Source of the DNA: Deinandra increscens subsp. villosa | Lineage: Eukaryota > Streptophyta > Magnoliopsida > Asterales > Asteraceae | DNA length: 64,000 nt | Direction of reading: 5' to 3' | Assembly: GCA_039602395.1 (NCBI GenBank) | Contig: JBCNJP010000010.1 | Location: forward strand, 33,443,828-33,507,827 | Shown here: positions 1-9,867 of the stretch, one piece after another | Layout of the letters: each line of letters starts with the position of its first letter | Position numbering within the stretch: the stretch's first letter is position 1 | Translations under genes and position numbers: made by a program | The notes under the pieces: generated by a model | What the model saw: the letters and a program-made list of their open reading frames with translations, nothing else | Database searches by the model: none | Told to the model about the DNA's origin: nothing

Positions 1-2409
1 CGGTATGGACATTACGAGTTTTTAGTTATGCCGTTTGGGCTAACTAATGCGCCTGCTGTGTTTATGGATCTCATGAATCGGGTGTGCAAGCCGTACCTCG
101 ACCAGTTTGTGATAGTTTTCATCGACGATATTTTAATCTACTCCAAGACAAAGGAAGAACACGAGAATCACCTACGACTTATCTTGGAATTACTCCGCAA
201 GGAACAGCTTTACGCCAAGTTTTCAAAGTGCGACTTTTGGATTCGCGAAGTCCAGTTTCTTGGACACATTGTTAATCAGGATGGAATTCATGTGGACCCA
301 GCTAAAGTGGAAGCTATCAAGAATTGGTCTACCCCGAGAGCGCCGACCGAAATCCGACAGTTTTTGGGACTTGCCGGATATTACCGAAGATTCATCAAGG
401 GTTTCTCGCAATTGGCTCAACCCTTAACGGCTTTAACGCACAAAGGAGTGCAATATAGATGGGGTGAAAAAGAAGAACACGCGTTTCAAACTCTTAAGGA
501 TATGTTATGTTCAGCTCCGATTCTCTCGTTACCCGAAGGGGTTGACGACTTCGTGGTTTACTGCGATGCATCCATTCAAGGACTCGGTTGCGTGTTGATG
601 CAACGAGACAAAGTGATTGCCTACGGGTCCAGGCAACTGAAGGTTAATGAGAAGAATTACACAACACATGATTTGGAATTAGGAGCCGTTGTATTTGCAC
701 TCAAGATTTGGAGACATTACCTCTACGGAACAAAGTGCACGATATTTACCGACCACAAGAGCTTACAACACATCTTTGAACAAAAGGACCTCAACATGCG
801 ACAACGAAGGTGGGTCGAGCTACTGAATGATTATGACTTAGTGATTAAGTATCACCCGGGAAAAGCCAATGTTGTAGCTGATGCTTTAAGCCGAAAGGAG
901 TACGAAAAGCCTCGACGAGTACGAGCGGTGCAACTTACCATTCACACGGGGCTGCCGGATCGAATCCGCGATGCCCAACAAGAAGCTTTAAAAGAAGAAA
1001 ACTTCGCAGCTGAAGCACTGCGAGGGGTGGATGGTAACTCTGAAATTAAGTCCGACGGACTCAGATATTACAATGACAGAATTTGGATTCCTTTACTTGG
1101 GAATCTCCGTGAGCTCGTGATGGACGAGGCTCACAAGTCAAGGTATTCGGTACACCCAGGATCGGACAAAATGTACCAAGATTTGAAGAACTTGTATTGG
1201 TGGCAGAATATGAAAGCCGACATTGTGCGATATGTGGTTAAGTGTTTAACATGCTCAAGAGTTAAGATCGAGTACCAAAAGCCTTCTGGATTATTGCAAC
1301 AACCCAAGATCCCGGAGTGGAAGTGGGAGGATATCTCCATGGATTTCGTAACGGGACTACCTCATCGATCGAATCGACCGGATGCGATTTGGGTTATCAT
1401 TGATCGACTAACCAAATCTGCACACTTTATTCCAATGAGGGAAAATGACAATATGGATAAGTTAACGAAGCTGTATATTGACCGAATTGTGGCACTTCAT
1501 GGGGTGCCTAAGACCATTATCTCAGATCGAGATCCTCGGTTTACTTCCCGACTGTGGCAATCTATGCAAGACGCACTGGGAACCAGACTGGATATGAGTA
1601 CAGCTTATCACCCGCAGACTGATGGTCAGACGGAACGAACTATTCAGACTTTGGAAGACATGCTCCGAGCTTGCGTTCTCGACTTCGGAAAAGACTGGGA
1701 GGCTCACTTTCCGTTGGTGGAGTTCTCCTACAACAACAGTTATCATACGAGCATCGGTGCAGCACCTTTTGAGGCTCTTTATGGCAGGAAATGTAGATCG
1801 CCTGTGTGTTGGGCCGAAACGAGTGAGAAAGGACTCACCGGACCCGAAATCATTCATGATACAACTGAACGAATTATTCAAATCAGAAATCGGATAGCCG
1901 CAGCACGTGACAGGCAAAAGAGCTATGCCGAAAAACGCCATAAGCCTTTGAAGTTCGAGGTAGGCGACAAGGTGCTATTGAAGGTATCTCCCTGGAAAGG
2001 AGTGATACGCTTCGGAAAGCGTGGAAAGTTGAATCCTCGTTATATCGGTCCATTTGAAATCATTGGAGAAGTAGGCCCGGTGGCCTACCGATTACAACTC
2101 CCTGCAAAACTCGATGGAGTTCATAACGTGTTTCACGTCTCGAATCTGAAGAAATGTCTGGCTGAAGAGACTGAAATAATTCCTTTGGAGGAATTGGAAA
2201 TTGACGAACATCTGAGATTCATTGAGCAACCAGTAGAAATCATGGGACGCGAGGAGAAAGCCCTCAAACGTAGCAAGATTCCGATCGTCAAGGTTCGATG
2301 GAACTCAAGGCGTGGACCTGAATATACTTGGGAACGAGAGGATCAAATGAAGAAAAAGTATCCTCACTTGTTCGAGCAAACGTCCACGGAAACTGAAGGT
2401 ATGATTTAA
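1..2409 (+). CDS. pol: Ty3/gypsy pol polyprotein, partial: RT C-terminus, RNase H, integrase, chromodomain-like tail
   Basis: Open from the first base of the window, so the true start lies upstream; the ATG at 28 is internal to reverse transcriptase. Counting residues from that ATG, the RT active-site motif FIDD is at about 31-34. RNase H follows, with YCDAS near 178 and TDHKSL near 240. The integrase zinc region has its His at HPG near 375 and a C-x2-C near 405. The integrase core shows the D-D-E set: the D of MDFVTG near 438, the D of SDRDPRF near 499 and the E of QTERTIQ near 534. The tail carries a chromodomain-like stretch with YTWERED near 770. There is no stop or frameshift over about 800 codons, unlike every other gypsy pol here. 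It would copy the element RNA into DNA and integrate it in nucleus-bound particles. The stop is TAA at 2407-2409. Confidence 0.93.
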   Translation, partial: RYGHYEFLVMPFGLTNAPAVFMDLMNRVCKPYLDQFVIVFIDDILIYSKTKEEHENHLRLILELLRKEQLYAKFSKCDFWIREVQFLGHIVNQDGIHVDPAKVEAIKNWSTPRAPTEIRQFLGLAGYYRRFIKGFSQLAQPLTALTHKGVQYRWGEKEEHAFQTLKDMLCSAPILSLPEGVDDFVVYCDASIQGLGCVLMQRDKVIAYGSRQLKVNEKNYTTHDLELGAVVFALKIWRHYLYGTKCTIFTDHKSLQHIFEQKDLNMRQRRWVELLNDYDLVIKYHPGKANVVADALSRKEYEKPRRVRAVQLTIHTGLPDRIRDAQQEALKEENFAAEALRGVDGNSEIKSDGLRYYNDRIWIPLLGNLRELVMDEAHKSRYSVHPGSDKMYQDLKNLYWWQNMKADIVRYVVKCLTCSRVKIEYQKPSGLLQQPKIPEWKWEDISMDFVTGLPHRSNRPDAIWVIIDRLTKSAHFIPMRENDNMDKLTKLYIDRIVALHGVPKTIISDRDPRFTSRLWQSMQDALGTRLDMSTAYHPQTDGQTERTIQTLEDMLRACVLDFGKDWEAHFPLVEFSYNNSYHTSIGAAPFEALYGRKCRSPVCWAETSEKGLTGPEIIHDTTERIIQIRNRIAAARDRQKSYAEKRHKPLKFEVGDKVLLKVSPWKGVIRFGKRGKLNPRYIGPFEIIGEVGPVAYRLQLPAKLDGVHNVFHVSNLKKCLAEETEIIPLEELEIDEHLRFIEQPVEIMGREEKALKRSKIPIVKVRWNSRRGPEYTWEREDQMKKKYPHLFEQTSTETEGMI

Positions 2410-2568
2410 TTTTGGGGACCAAAATTCCTTTAACGGGAGGAGGATGTGGCGACCCTAAAACTTTTGCTTTCTTTCCCCAGCAACGACAGCAACAACGACA
2501 GCCGAGGCTGCGAACGCTACAACACAAGAATAATTTTCGGGACGAAAATTCCATTTACAAGGGGATGA
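2410..2568 (+). promoter_or_regulatory. 3' noncoding junction with two polypurine-tract / LTR-start-like sequences
   Basis: Two similar modules lie in tandem. The first has ggggaccaaaattcc (about 2413-2427) followed by gggaggaggatgtggcgac (from 2435). The second has cgggacgaaaattcc (about 2538-2552) followed by aaggggatga and then TGTGACATCC. The second abuts the LTR and is taken as the working polypurine tract. The first looks like an older PPT plus LTR start, left as a roughly 110-125 bp duplication. The function of the first copy is inferred only from resemblance. Confidence 0.6.
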
Positions 2569-2836
2569 TGTGACATCCGAGAATTCCAAGGTTAACTTCC
2601 GTTAGACAATCTCCGTTAGTTACGTTATGAGTGTTAACTTAGTAACTAATGCTTAACTAGACCGAATACGTCCACGACCTTTGGTTGATCACCGAACCCG
2701 TCCATATGTGTTTATTTATTTATTATCAAAAACATGATTAAAACGTGATTGTTTAAATTGTTGAACTATGTGGAATTATGTGCAACGTGTTTATTTAATT
2801 AATTGTGTAATTGTGTAATTGGCCTCTTTTGGCTGC

Positions 2837-3792
2837 CAGCGAAACTACCGAGCGAAACTGTAGATTCGCTCGGTAGCCAAACTTTTGAATTGCATGAATT
2901 CAGAGCCAGTTTCGCTTGGCCAGCGAAACTGCCAGCGAAACTAGCTCCTGATATAAAGTCCCTAAAACCCTAATCTTCTTATTTTACATCATTTCACACC
3001 AAACACACACACACTCTCCATCTCCCCTCTCGTGAAATCTGGTCAGCCAAGAACCACCACGAGCCGCCATCATCTCAGTTAGTGGACTCATCCATTCGGA
3101 TCCTAGATCAAACCGTGAGTCCCCAAAACCATCTTTTCTTGCATACTCTATGTGTTTTCTTAAAAAGCATGCTTAGATCTTCATGAAATCGTGTATGCTT
3201 GTAGTATGATGCTTAGGAATGCTAGATCTATCATAAAGTCTATAACTTTACGTGTGAAATCAAGCCATAATGAAGATTCATGCTAGTTAGGTTAACTTTG
3301 TGCTAAAAATGAGCTTTGAGGTGTTTTTGGTGATTTGATGATGAAAACTCATGTTTAAGGTGTTAAAACTGCCTCTATGATGTTGGTAAATGTTTATGCA
3401 TGCTAGATATTGAATTACATGATGTATGGAAGCTGTTAGATTGATTTTTGGTCTTAAAAATGAGTTTTTTCGCGACTAGCGAAACTGTGTGTTCTCTGGG
3501 CGAAACTATGTAGCGAAACTGTTTAGAAATTCATCCAGCGATACTATACAGCGAAACTATAGTGTTGCCGGTGAAAACTAAATGTTATGCTCGAACGAAA
3601 CTACCGAGCGAAACAATACCTTTTCCCTGAACGAAAGTTCAAACCAGTTTCGAGCGAATCTATGCTAGCGAAACTGTGTCAACAGTTTCGAGCGAAACTA
3701 GCTAGCGAAACTGTGTCATCGGGTATTCCCTAGCGAAAGTGCTGCCCGTGCACATAGCGAAACTGTGTAGCGACACTGTGTAGCGAAACTGT
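2837..3792 (+). repeat. Interspersed octamer array (A)GCGAAACT
   Basis: The octamer GCGAAACT occurs at least a dozen times exactly and several more times with one change (for example agcgatact, agcgacact). One cluster lies upstream of the TATA box at 2837-2945 and a denser one downstream at about 3475-3792. Spacing is irregular, often 12-14 bp between neighbours and much longer elsewhere, so this is not a simple tandem satellite. The motif is absent from the neighbouring LTRs. Function unknown; a protein-binding or RNA-leader array is a guess. Confidence 0.75.
2952..2957 (+). promoter_or_regulatory. TATA box of the LTR promoter
   Basis: TATAAA within ctgatataaagtccct, followed by aaaccctaatc and a CT-rich leader, the usual layout of a plant LTR promoter. 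Transcription would start at about 2980. Assigned from position and motif only. Confidence 0.55.
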
Positions 3793-4765
3793 GACCTGAC
3801 CCAAAACCCAAACTTGTGCAACTCATTTGAATGTTATGCCATGACTTACATGATTATGCAATATTGAAACATGCTTTGATTTCTGAGTTATGTGAACCCT
3901 CGTTTATGATCAACCATCGGTGTCGTGTGTCGGTATGTCGTGTCATAGTTCCAACGTGCTATGTTATGGGCCATAGTGACGTTAAGCTAAAGATTAGACA
4001 TAACCTAACACCTAAGACCTTAATGTGATTATTAGGTCTACGTTAGCAATCATAATTGGACTATTTGAAGTGTAAGCTGAGCAACCTAAGGTGAGTTTCA
4101 CTAACCCATTAATTGTGAGCCCCTTTGGGTCACAACGAGTTTACTTAACGGGAAACAACGCTGACAATTTGAGGTATCGCCAAATGGGATATCTGTTATG
4201 GAAGTCGGAGTGTTTTATGGGAAGCACTTGCAACTGTCCATCCTTGGGGTTTCAAATGAAATCCGCAACCAACTATTTAATACTTAAACTCATTTGGGAT
4301 TTAATCTTTACTTAACTAGTGCATATTCGATAATTCAACACTTGGCAATTGTTTTGCAAAACTATTACTTATTTATATGTTGATACATACGCTTATGAGA
4401 CCGGGCCGCTGCATGACATGCCCACTGTGAACTCACCAACCGTTAGGTTGACACTTGTGTGGTTTTCACTTTTGCAGATCGCTGAGGAGTATCCACCGGA
4501 GGTTGGCATGGCACCCGAAGTTACCTATTTCATTTTGAACTTAATTTGGGAATTGAATACCAATTTATGTTTGTAATTCAAGCACGTGGTTAGTGCTAAG
4601 AAACTCATGTTTTTCTTTCCGCTGCAAACCTTTAAACTGTTTTATGATGAATGATTGGACTTTACTCTGATTCGTTTAGTATTTGTAACTAATGGTTGTG
4701 GTCCTGGTTTGCTCGCACCCTTTAACGGTATAAACTCCGTTAGTGCTTAATCTGGGGGTGTGACA

Positions 4766-6342
4766 GTCCAGGACGATCACTTCTTCTGTATGTGTGCGGA
4801 GCTGAAGAAATGTTTTGAATATGGAAGTTTAGGACAAAACGGAGCGGCTGTCCTAGGAGGATGAAGGCTCATGAGCCTTGAAGATGAAAAGAGGTGTGCA
4901 CAATCCCAATGATCACACGTGACATAAGAACACCAAAGCTGATGGAACATTCGAAGCTATGGAGAATGGACTCAGGACTCTTAGTATTGCAGGCACAAAA
5001 CCTGAAATTACATCCAGTGTAGTTTCAGGTATGCATACATCGATAACGTGCCCACATATGTCTTATTAAGACTCCGATATTATATTACGTAAACCGGAGG
5101 AAGGCTCAACCGGAGGAAGGCTCAACTTCGTAAGCAAGGATCATGATGACTCAGCAGTAAAGATTACTTATGTAATCTAGACATGGAAATTCATGGGTCA
5201 AGAGGTAAGTCATACTCAACGTATGCAATTGAGTCGAAGGTGAAACCAAGAAGCTGAAGAATGTATAAGTGACGTGTCAATTTCCGAGCAAATTATCCAA
5301 AGGATCCAATGAGCGGCTCGTCTGATAAAGAGATGGAGTTCTAAAATCAACTCAACGTCAAAAGCAACATCAGAAGCAACGTCAGAACCAAAGTGAGGAG
5401 TAACACCAGAAGTTAAAGCACTGTACCAATTATCTCCATTAGAAGCAAGGAAATTTCTTTAGGTTAAGTACCTCGCCTTAGGATGCTCTAGCATTTTCAA
5501 AAAGAAGGATGGAAGCCAACGATATTCGTAGACTGCAGGAAGATAAAGAACCTATCGGTGAGAAGCAGATATCCTTTGCCAAGGATCAGCAAACCATTCA
5601 ATCAGCTACAAGGAGCAAGATGATTCCCCAAGAAGAATCTGAAATTAGATTAGCGCCAGCTAAAGGAGTAAGAATGAGACTATATGATAATGGATTTTTA
5701 GAAGCAAAAAAAGATCATTACGACTTCTTAGTAGTGTTGATTGGACTGACGAATGCCCCTACAAACCTAGAAATCTCGTAGCTAAGTATGCAGAAAAATG
5801 ACTGGACTGGATTGGACTGCCGAGTAGCAGATGCTTCGCGATAAATTTCAACCTTGAGAAATTTTGAAGCATATTGCGGTGAAGTTCATAATCAAGCTAC
5901 CCTATATATAGCTAAGAGTTATGATTCCACCTAGATGATATAAGACTGATTAAAGGAAAGAGTTCCTTTATTTTGAGAAACGTATTTCTCTCAAAACGTC
6001 ATCAAGACTATTCGTTAGAAATTCTTGCCTAAAAGAATTAGTATCTGACATAGAAATACGGTCCACAGTCTAAAGTGGAACGGAATTCCGTCGATGGAAT
6101 AGGTAAAGTATTACCTTATAGGTAATAGGGATAAATGATAGATTGTCATAGAGAGTTTATTGCGATATTAAAATCGTAACCTAGGAACCAGATGGTTCGT
6201 ATGAAAAGGATGCATTAGATGCATGAGAAAAGGTCACGGATAAATCCAAGAAAGAAAGGTGAAAAGGTAAAGATCTCATTGTGAGTTAAATCACAGTTCG
6301 AGCAGGTTTCGAGGATGAAACCTTATTTAAGGGAGGTAGAGT
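4766..6342 (+). pseudogene. Decayed Ty3/gypsy internal region
   Basis: No open frame of note, but readable relics of gypsy pol remain. At about 5490-5520 the bases encode something like FKKKDGS, the start of an RT domain. At 5725-5765 the peptide DFLVVLIGLTNAPT corresponds to the RT motif YEFLVMPFGLTNAPT seen intact at the window start. The last 60 bp (caggtttcgaggatgaaacc, then a purine-rich stretch) match the region before the LTR of the minus-strand gypsy at 37200-37240, so this is the end of a related element leading into its 3' LTR at 6343. The 90-codon open frame at 5509-5781 is a chance survivor. Confidence 0.7.
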
Positions 6343-6590
6343 TGCAACACCCCAAAATTTCATAACTTGAATTATATGCGTGTGATATACGTGTTAAGTA
6401 GCTAAAACGTATATTAATATGGCTTATGGGTTGATAAATGGGTAAAGGGTAATGATTTGTATAAGCTATACATGTTTATCTTATAGATACATATGATATA
6501 TGTGTTAGATAGCCAAACATGATAAAACGTATGAAAAATGAATGTTTACCCATTAACGGGTAGTGAATTGATAAAAAGCAATGTTATATG
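6343..6590 (+). repeat. Gypsy 3' LTR, first segment (split by the copia insertion)
   Basis: Starts TGCAACACCCC right after a purine-rich tract (ttaagggaggtaga). It is AT-rich with repeated words such as tacgtgttaa and ends at the 5 bp target site atatg (6586-6590). The LTR continues at 15973 after the copia element. The first base is chosen by analogy with the minus-strand relative, which starts TGTAACATCTC at 37199. Confidence 0.65.
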
Positions 6591-6843
6591 TGTTGGAAAC
6601 AGGGTGTCCTGACCCGACGAATTAACGAACCCGAACGATGTTGACCCGTAAGAGTTACACCCGGGTCAATGGACCATAAACTAATTACCCTTTTAATTAG
6701 TTAATTGAACTGGTTGGCGAATAAACAAATACTGATTTATTTATTACGATGACAAATTTAATCGGCTAAATACATTCGCGATTAAAAAGACGGATGAGTT
6801 AAACTGTTAATGGGTTAACAGTTTAACCCATTGGTGGGCCATG

Positions 6844-6890
6844 GAGAATTCGCAGAAGGCCATGGTGGGCCCATGGTCTGCGAAATTCTC
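6844..6890. promoter_or_regulatory. Long near-perfect hairpin in the copia LTR
   Basis: The arms gagaattcgcag and ctgcgaaattctc pair with a single extra base. The centre holds ccatgg, tgggcc and ccatgg, which can extend the stem almost to the axis. It lies just upstream of catatagggtgggg, a possible weak TATA region. The same hairpin is intact in the 3' LTR at about 15042-15088. Role unknown; the position fits a U3 control element. Confidence 0.7.
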
Positions 6891-7052
6891 ATATAGGGTG
6901 GGGAGGAGTGGAGATCAAAAAAATTAGTTTTCGAAACCCTAATCTCCTCCTCATCCTCTCTCTCTGCGTCGTAAGCCAAGAAGCAGGAGGAGAAACCCTT
7001 TGTCGTCACCGCTCCTGATCTATCTCCGGTGACGCCACCACCACGATTCCCG

Positions 7053-7352
7053 ATGGATCAACGTATCGCGAGTATTATCCAACGACTCGACCAGGAAGCA
7101 GCCACCGCCCGAGCCAAGGCTGCAAGCCGAGCCGAAGCCGCAGCCGCCGCAGCAGCCCAGGCCGCAGCGACCGCCGCCGCCGCCGTGTCCGCCGACGCAT
7201 CGCCGGTTGATCGCCGGCCTTTGGTTCTCGCGTTGCTGGCGCAACCGAGACCACCGCGCCCAGTTCCGTCCTCGTGGCCCGCACCGCTTTACCATCCGGT
7301 TGCCGCCACCTCGTCACCGCCGCTTTCCGGTGACAAGATCATCGTAGGATAG
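7053..7352 (+). other. Open frame inside the copia LTR (99 codons, Ala-rich), coding status unknown
   Basis: An ATG at 7053 opens a frame starting MDQRIASIIQRLDQEA, a short potential helix, followed by an Ala/Arg tract and a Pro/Ala-rich tail. It is preceded by a leader-like stretch with aaaccctaatc and CT repeats. The 3' LTR copy at 15249-15548 is also open over the same length. I do not recognise a family. It may be a captured host first exon or simply a GC-rich leader. No evidence of translation. Confidence 0.3.
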
Positions 7353-7781
7353 GTCCCCGTCGCGATTCCGGCGGAAGGAGTTTTGTCACCGCCACCGGTG
7401 GTGAAGTTACCACCACCGCCGCCACTGCCATCGCCGCCTCCGATGGCCGCCGGAGTTTCAGTCGAAGATCTGACCCGCAGGTTCGAATCAAATGTTTCAG
7501 TTCACCCTAGCGCGAGTCCATTGAACTCGGGTGTCTCGAACGGTTGTTCGGAACCCGCCAAGGTATATCTAATCCGTTAGATATTTAATTTGATTATTTA
7601 TTTATTTATTTTAAATAAATATATTTATGTGTTTGTCGTGTCGGTGATTCATCATGTTACAGTTGTGTCCGCGTTTTAATTCGTTTCTGCTGCCAAATTA
7701 ATTTAGAATTAATTTAATTATTAAATCGGTTTTAACAAAAATTAAAATCGGTAACCCGGATCCCCCTATAAATCCCAACAG

Positions 7782-7793
7782 TGGTATCAGACC
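7782..7793 (+). promoter_or_regulatory. Primer-binding site, initiator Met-tRNA type
   Basis: TGGTATCAGACC starts one base after the 5' LTR end. It matches the usual plant TGGTATCAGAGC, complementary to the 3' end of initiator tRNA-Met, except for the eleventh base. Confidence 0.85.
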
Positions 7794-8940
7794 TATTATC
7801 ACCGAGCGCAAACCATAACCAGTCCTTTCATAACCGGTAGTTCGTAATTTCGACTTAAATCCAAATTACGAATTAGAATTAATTTAATTATTTATTTTAA
7901 TTCTAAGTAATTATTTATTGTGTGTTATGGCCGACCCCTCTGTATTTTGTATACATATATGTATATGTATTTGGCGTGATTTGTCATTCTCTGTTTGGCC
8001 CAAGTTGTTGGCCCAATTGGTTGTTTTTGAATTTTTGGTTTTTTTTTGGACCCGGTTTTAGGGTTTCAAAGTTGTACAAATTTAGAGCTAGATTACTAGA
8101 AGTAGTTTTAGTAATTGTAAATTTGTATGTAACCAAAAGTCGAAGACTGGACACGCGCAAGAGGGATGTCAAAGCAAGTGGGAGCTGAACTGGATTCAAG
8201 ATCGTACATTGTTGCCATCTCGATCGTTCACCATTCTATTAATTTAATTTGTCCCTTATGATCTCGCTTGTATGGCTCGAGCGAGATCAAGACCTTATGC
8301 CGTTTAACACACAATATGCCATTCGCGACAACTTAGTAATTTAATTAGGTTAAATTAATTTACTAGTCCCGAGTGGTGATAGAGTTTTATCGTTCGTGTA
8401 TAACGGTAATTAAATATTAAAGGTAATTAATATCCCTATATGGTAATTCTTAAAACTGATAGTTCGTGCCATCCTATCTCAAGTCGAACTTGGAACGTAT
8501 TGACCGGAGCATCAGTGTTGGAGTATTTCAACACCGCACTTGGTGCCGAGGGTACCTTCTAAGGTGAGGACATTGGAGTATTTCAACACCGTGTCATCAC
8601 ATCGACCATTTAGGATTACTATCACTTTAAATGTATATGTTCGTGGTGTTGGAGTATTTCAACACCGCGCCACGGATGTATATTGCTAAAGTGGGCACGG
8701 ATGAGGCTAAACGTATAGCAAAATGCAATTGTATGTATATAGCGGCCTCATACCGAGAGTTGTGACTTGAGTCTCACAGTTGACAATCGTTGTTAGTTTG
8801 TTTACACGGCTTTGCTCATGAGGCTCATTTGGCGGTCTCAAGTAATGTCGTCTAAACGAATTCTCGATTTCTTAAAAATAAACCTTACCAACTTATTTTT
8901 AAAGAAATATAAACATCAAAAATACTGATTAAATTTACTT
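7794..8940 (+). other. Copia untranslated leader between primer site and gag
   Basis: About 1.15 kb without a convincing gene. The 88-codon frame at 7922-8188 is hydrophobic and low-complexity and I do not support it. The leader holds three copies of a small stem-loop repeat (8515-8666, listed separately). Packaging and dimerisation signals would be expected in such a leader; none is proven here. Confidence 0.6.
8515..8666 (+). repeat. Three copies of a self-complementary 20-22 bp repeat in the copia leader
   Basis: The core ttggagtatttcaacaccg occurs at about 8518-8536, 8573-8591 and 8648-8667. Copies one and three are flanked so that (g)gtgttg pairs with caacac(c), giving a 6-7 bp stem around a gagtattt-type loop. 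The second copy has lost the outer left bases. Spacing is 55 and 75 bp. The pattern looks like repeated RNA stem-loops in the genomic transcript. Confidence 0.7.
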
Positions 8941-9867
8941 TGCTTATTCCAGAAGGCTAATGAAAACTCACCTCCATTAAGTATAATGGTACAAGTCGAC
9001 CCCTTCACTAAGACTAGCTTTCTCGCATGGTAGATCACCCTGAGGAATCTTTTAAGGCTCTTAGGGAAACTCTATGTCATTGACCGACCTATCGCGAGTA
9101 TTCCATCTTACTTGTTAAATGAGAACTCGCGATCTGAGCTCCAAAAGCACACTGACGATGATAAGGACGTCACTGACCTGATATTATCTAGCATGACTCA
9201 GGATTATCGGTACAATTTCATGGGGATGTCTGCCTATGACATCATTCGTAAACTCAAGGATTTATTTGAGTTAAGTCAGAGGACTAAGCGAGCCGATGCA
9301 TTTTCACAATTCGTGAACTGCTCTATGGCCAACGACTCCTCTCCATACGATCATGTCATGCTGATGAAAGCGTATCGCGACAGGCTGATCGACCTTGGCT
9401 ACTCCATCTCTGACGGGATGGCTCTTGATGTAGTACTTAGATCTTTGCCTGAACATTATCGTATTCTTGCGATTAATTGTTCGGCTCAGTCGATCGAGGA
9501 GGTTATTCCGTTGATACCCAACATGAAGATTAGGACCACGCCGGACGTGCTCAGAGTTGCTAATACGAAGATCTCCAAAACCAAGAAGGTTAAAGAAGGC
9601 AAAGGCAAGAAACCACAGGTGCAGCCTCCCGAGGAGCGCCTGTGCTATGAGTGCAACAAAATGGGACACTGGCGTCGCAACTGTCCCGTTTATCTTGCAA
9701 AGCTGAAGATGACCAATAACCCCAATAAGGGTTGCTCATCAGGTATGTCAATAAATGTTATTGAACTTTTCACTGTTTCCTCCAATTCATGGGTATTTGA
9801 TACTGGATGTGGTTATCACATTGTTAATGTTTTGCAGAAACCTGAGAAGTGGAAGAAGACAGAATGA
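8941..9867 (+). pseudogene. gag: Copia gag and start of protease, frameshifted
   Basis: Gag can be followed from about 8960, where broken frames read like the usual N-terminus (SIMVQVDPFTKTSFLAW), to an open stretch at 9112-9867. That stretch carries the UBN2-type gag core and one zinc knuckle CYECNKMGHWRRNC (C-x2-C-x4-H-x4-C) at about residues 178-191. A spacer leads to the protease active site in WVFDTGCGYHI, about 20 codons before the frame ends at TGA 9865-9867. The reading continues in another frame, so the polyprotein is broken inside protease. Gag would form the particle and bind element RNA. Confidence 0.85.

Larger units (their letters stand above)
1..4765 (+). mobile_element. Ty3/gypsy chromovirus, 3' part (pol end plus 3' LTR), cut by window edge
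   Basis: The 3' portion of an LTR retrotransposon: open pol (1-2409), short noncoding junction (2410-2568) and a 2.2 kb 3' LTR (2569-4765) that begins TGTGACATCC and ends GGTGTGACA. The LTR end matches the LTR end of the family at 43422-57038, where it is followed by a tRNA-Met primer site, which supports the boundary. The 5 bases after the element are gtcca; the other target-site copy lies outside the window. The pol sequence and chromodomain-like C-terminus suggest the Tekay/Del branch of chromoviruses; the branch assignment is inferred. Confidence 0.9.
2569..4765 (+). repeat. 3' LTR of the chromovirus (2197 bp)
   Basis: Begins TGTGACATCC directly after the purine tract aaggggatga and ends GGTGTGACA. 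It contains a TATA-like box at 2952-2957 followed about 25-30 bp later by a plant leader-like stretch rich in CT and AC. It carries an unusual scatter of a GCGAAACT octamer and a terminal part with TTCCGCTGC near 4620, shared with the LTR ends at 47470 and 21890. No LTR-encoded protein is supported. The partner 5' LTR is outside the window, so age cannot be estimated. Confidence 0.85.
6591..7780 (+). repeat. Copia 5' LTR (1190 bp)
   Basis: TGTTGGAAAC to AATCCCAACA. The left half is AT-rich U3 with a strong hairpin at 6844-6890. From about 6930 the sequence resembles a plant gene leader: aaaccctaatc, a run of CT, then a GC-rich Ala/Pro-coding stretch to 7460. The right end is again AT-rich. 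The 3' LTR keeps all these parts. Confidence 0.93.

Noticed and set aside
1522..1941. 139-codon frame on the minus strand within the first pol
   Set aside because: Shadow of the intact plus-strand integrase; no recognisable content.
2837..3792. CRISPR-like array
   Set aside because: The repeated unit is only 8 bp, spacing is irregular, there are no cas genes, and the DNA is eukaryotic.
7020..7317. Minus-strand Gly/Arg-rich frames in the copia LTR (and 15216-15513)
   Set aside because: Mirror images of the GC-rich Ala/Pro stretch; composition-driven.
7782..7793. tRNA gene near the primer site (also at 36250 and 47600)
   Set aside because: Only the short stretch complementary to the tRNA 3' end is present; no cloverleaf or promoter boxes follow.
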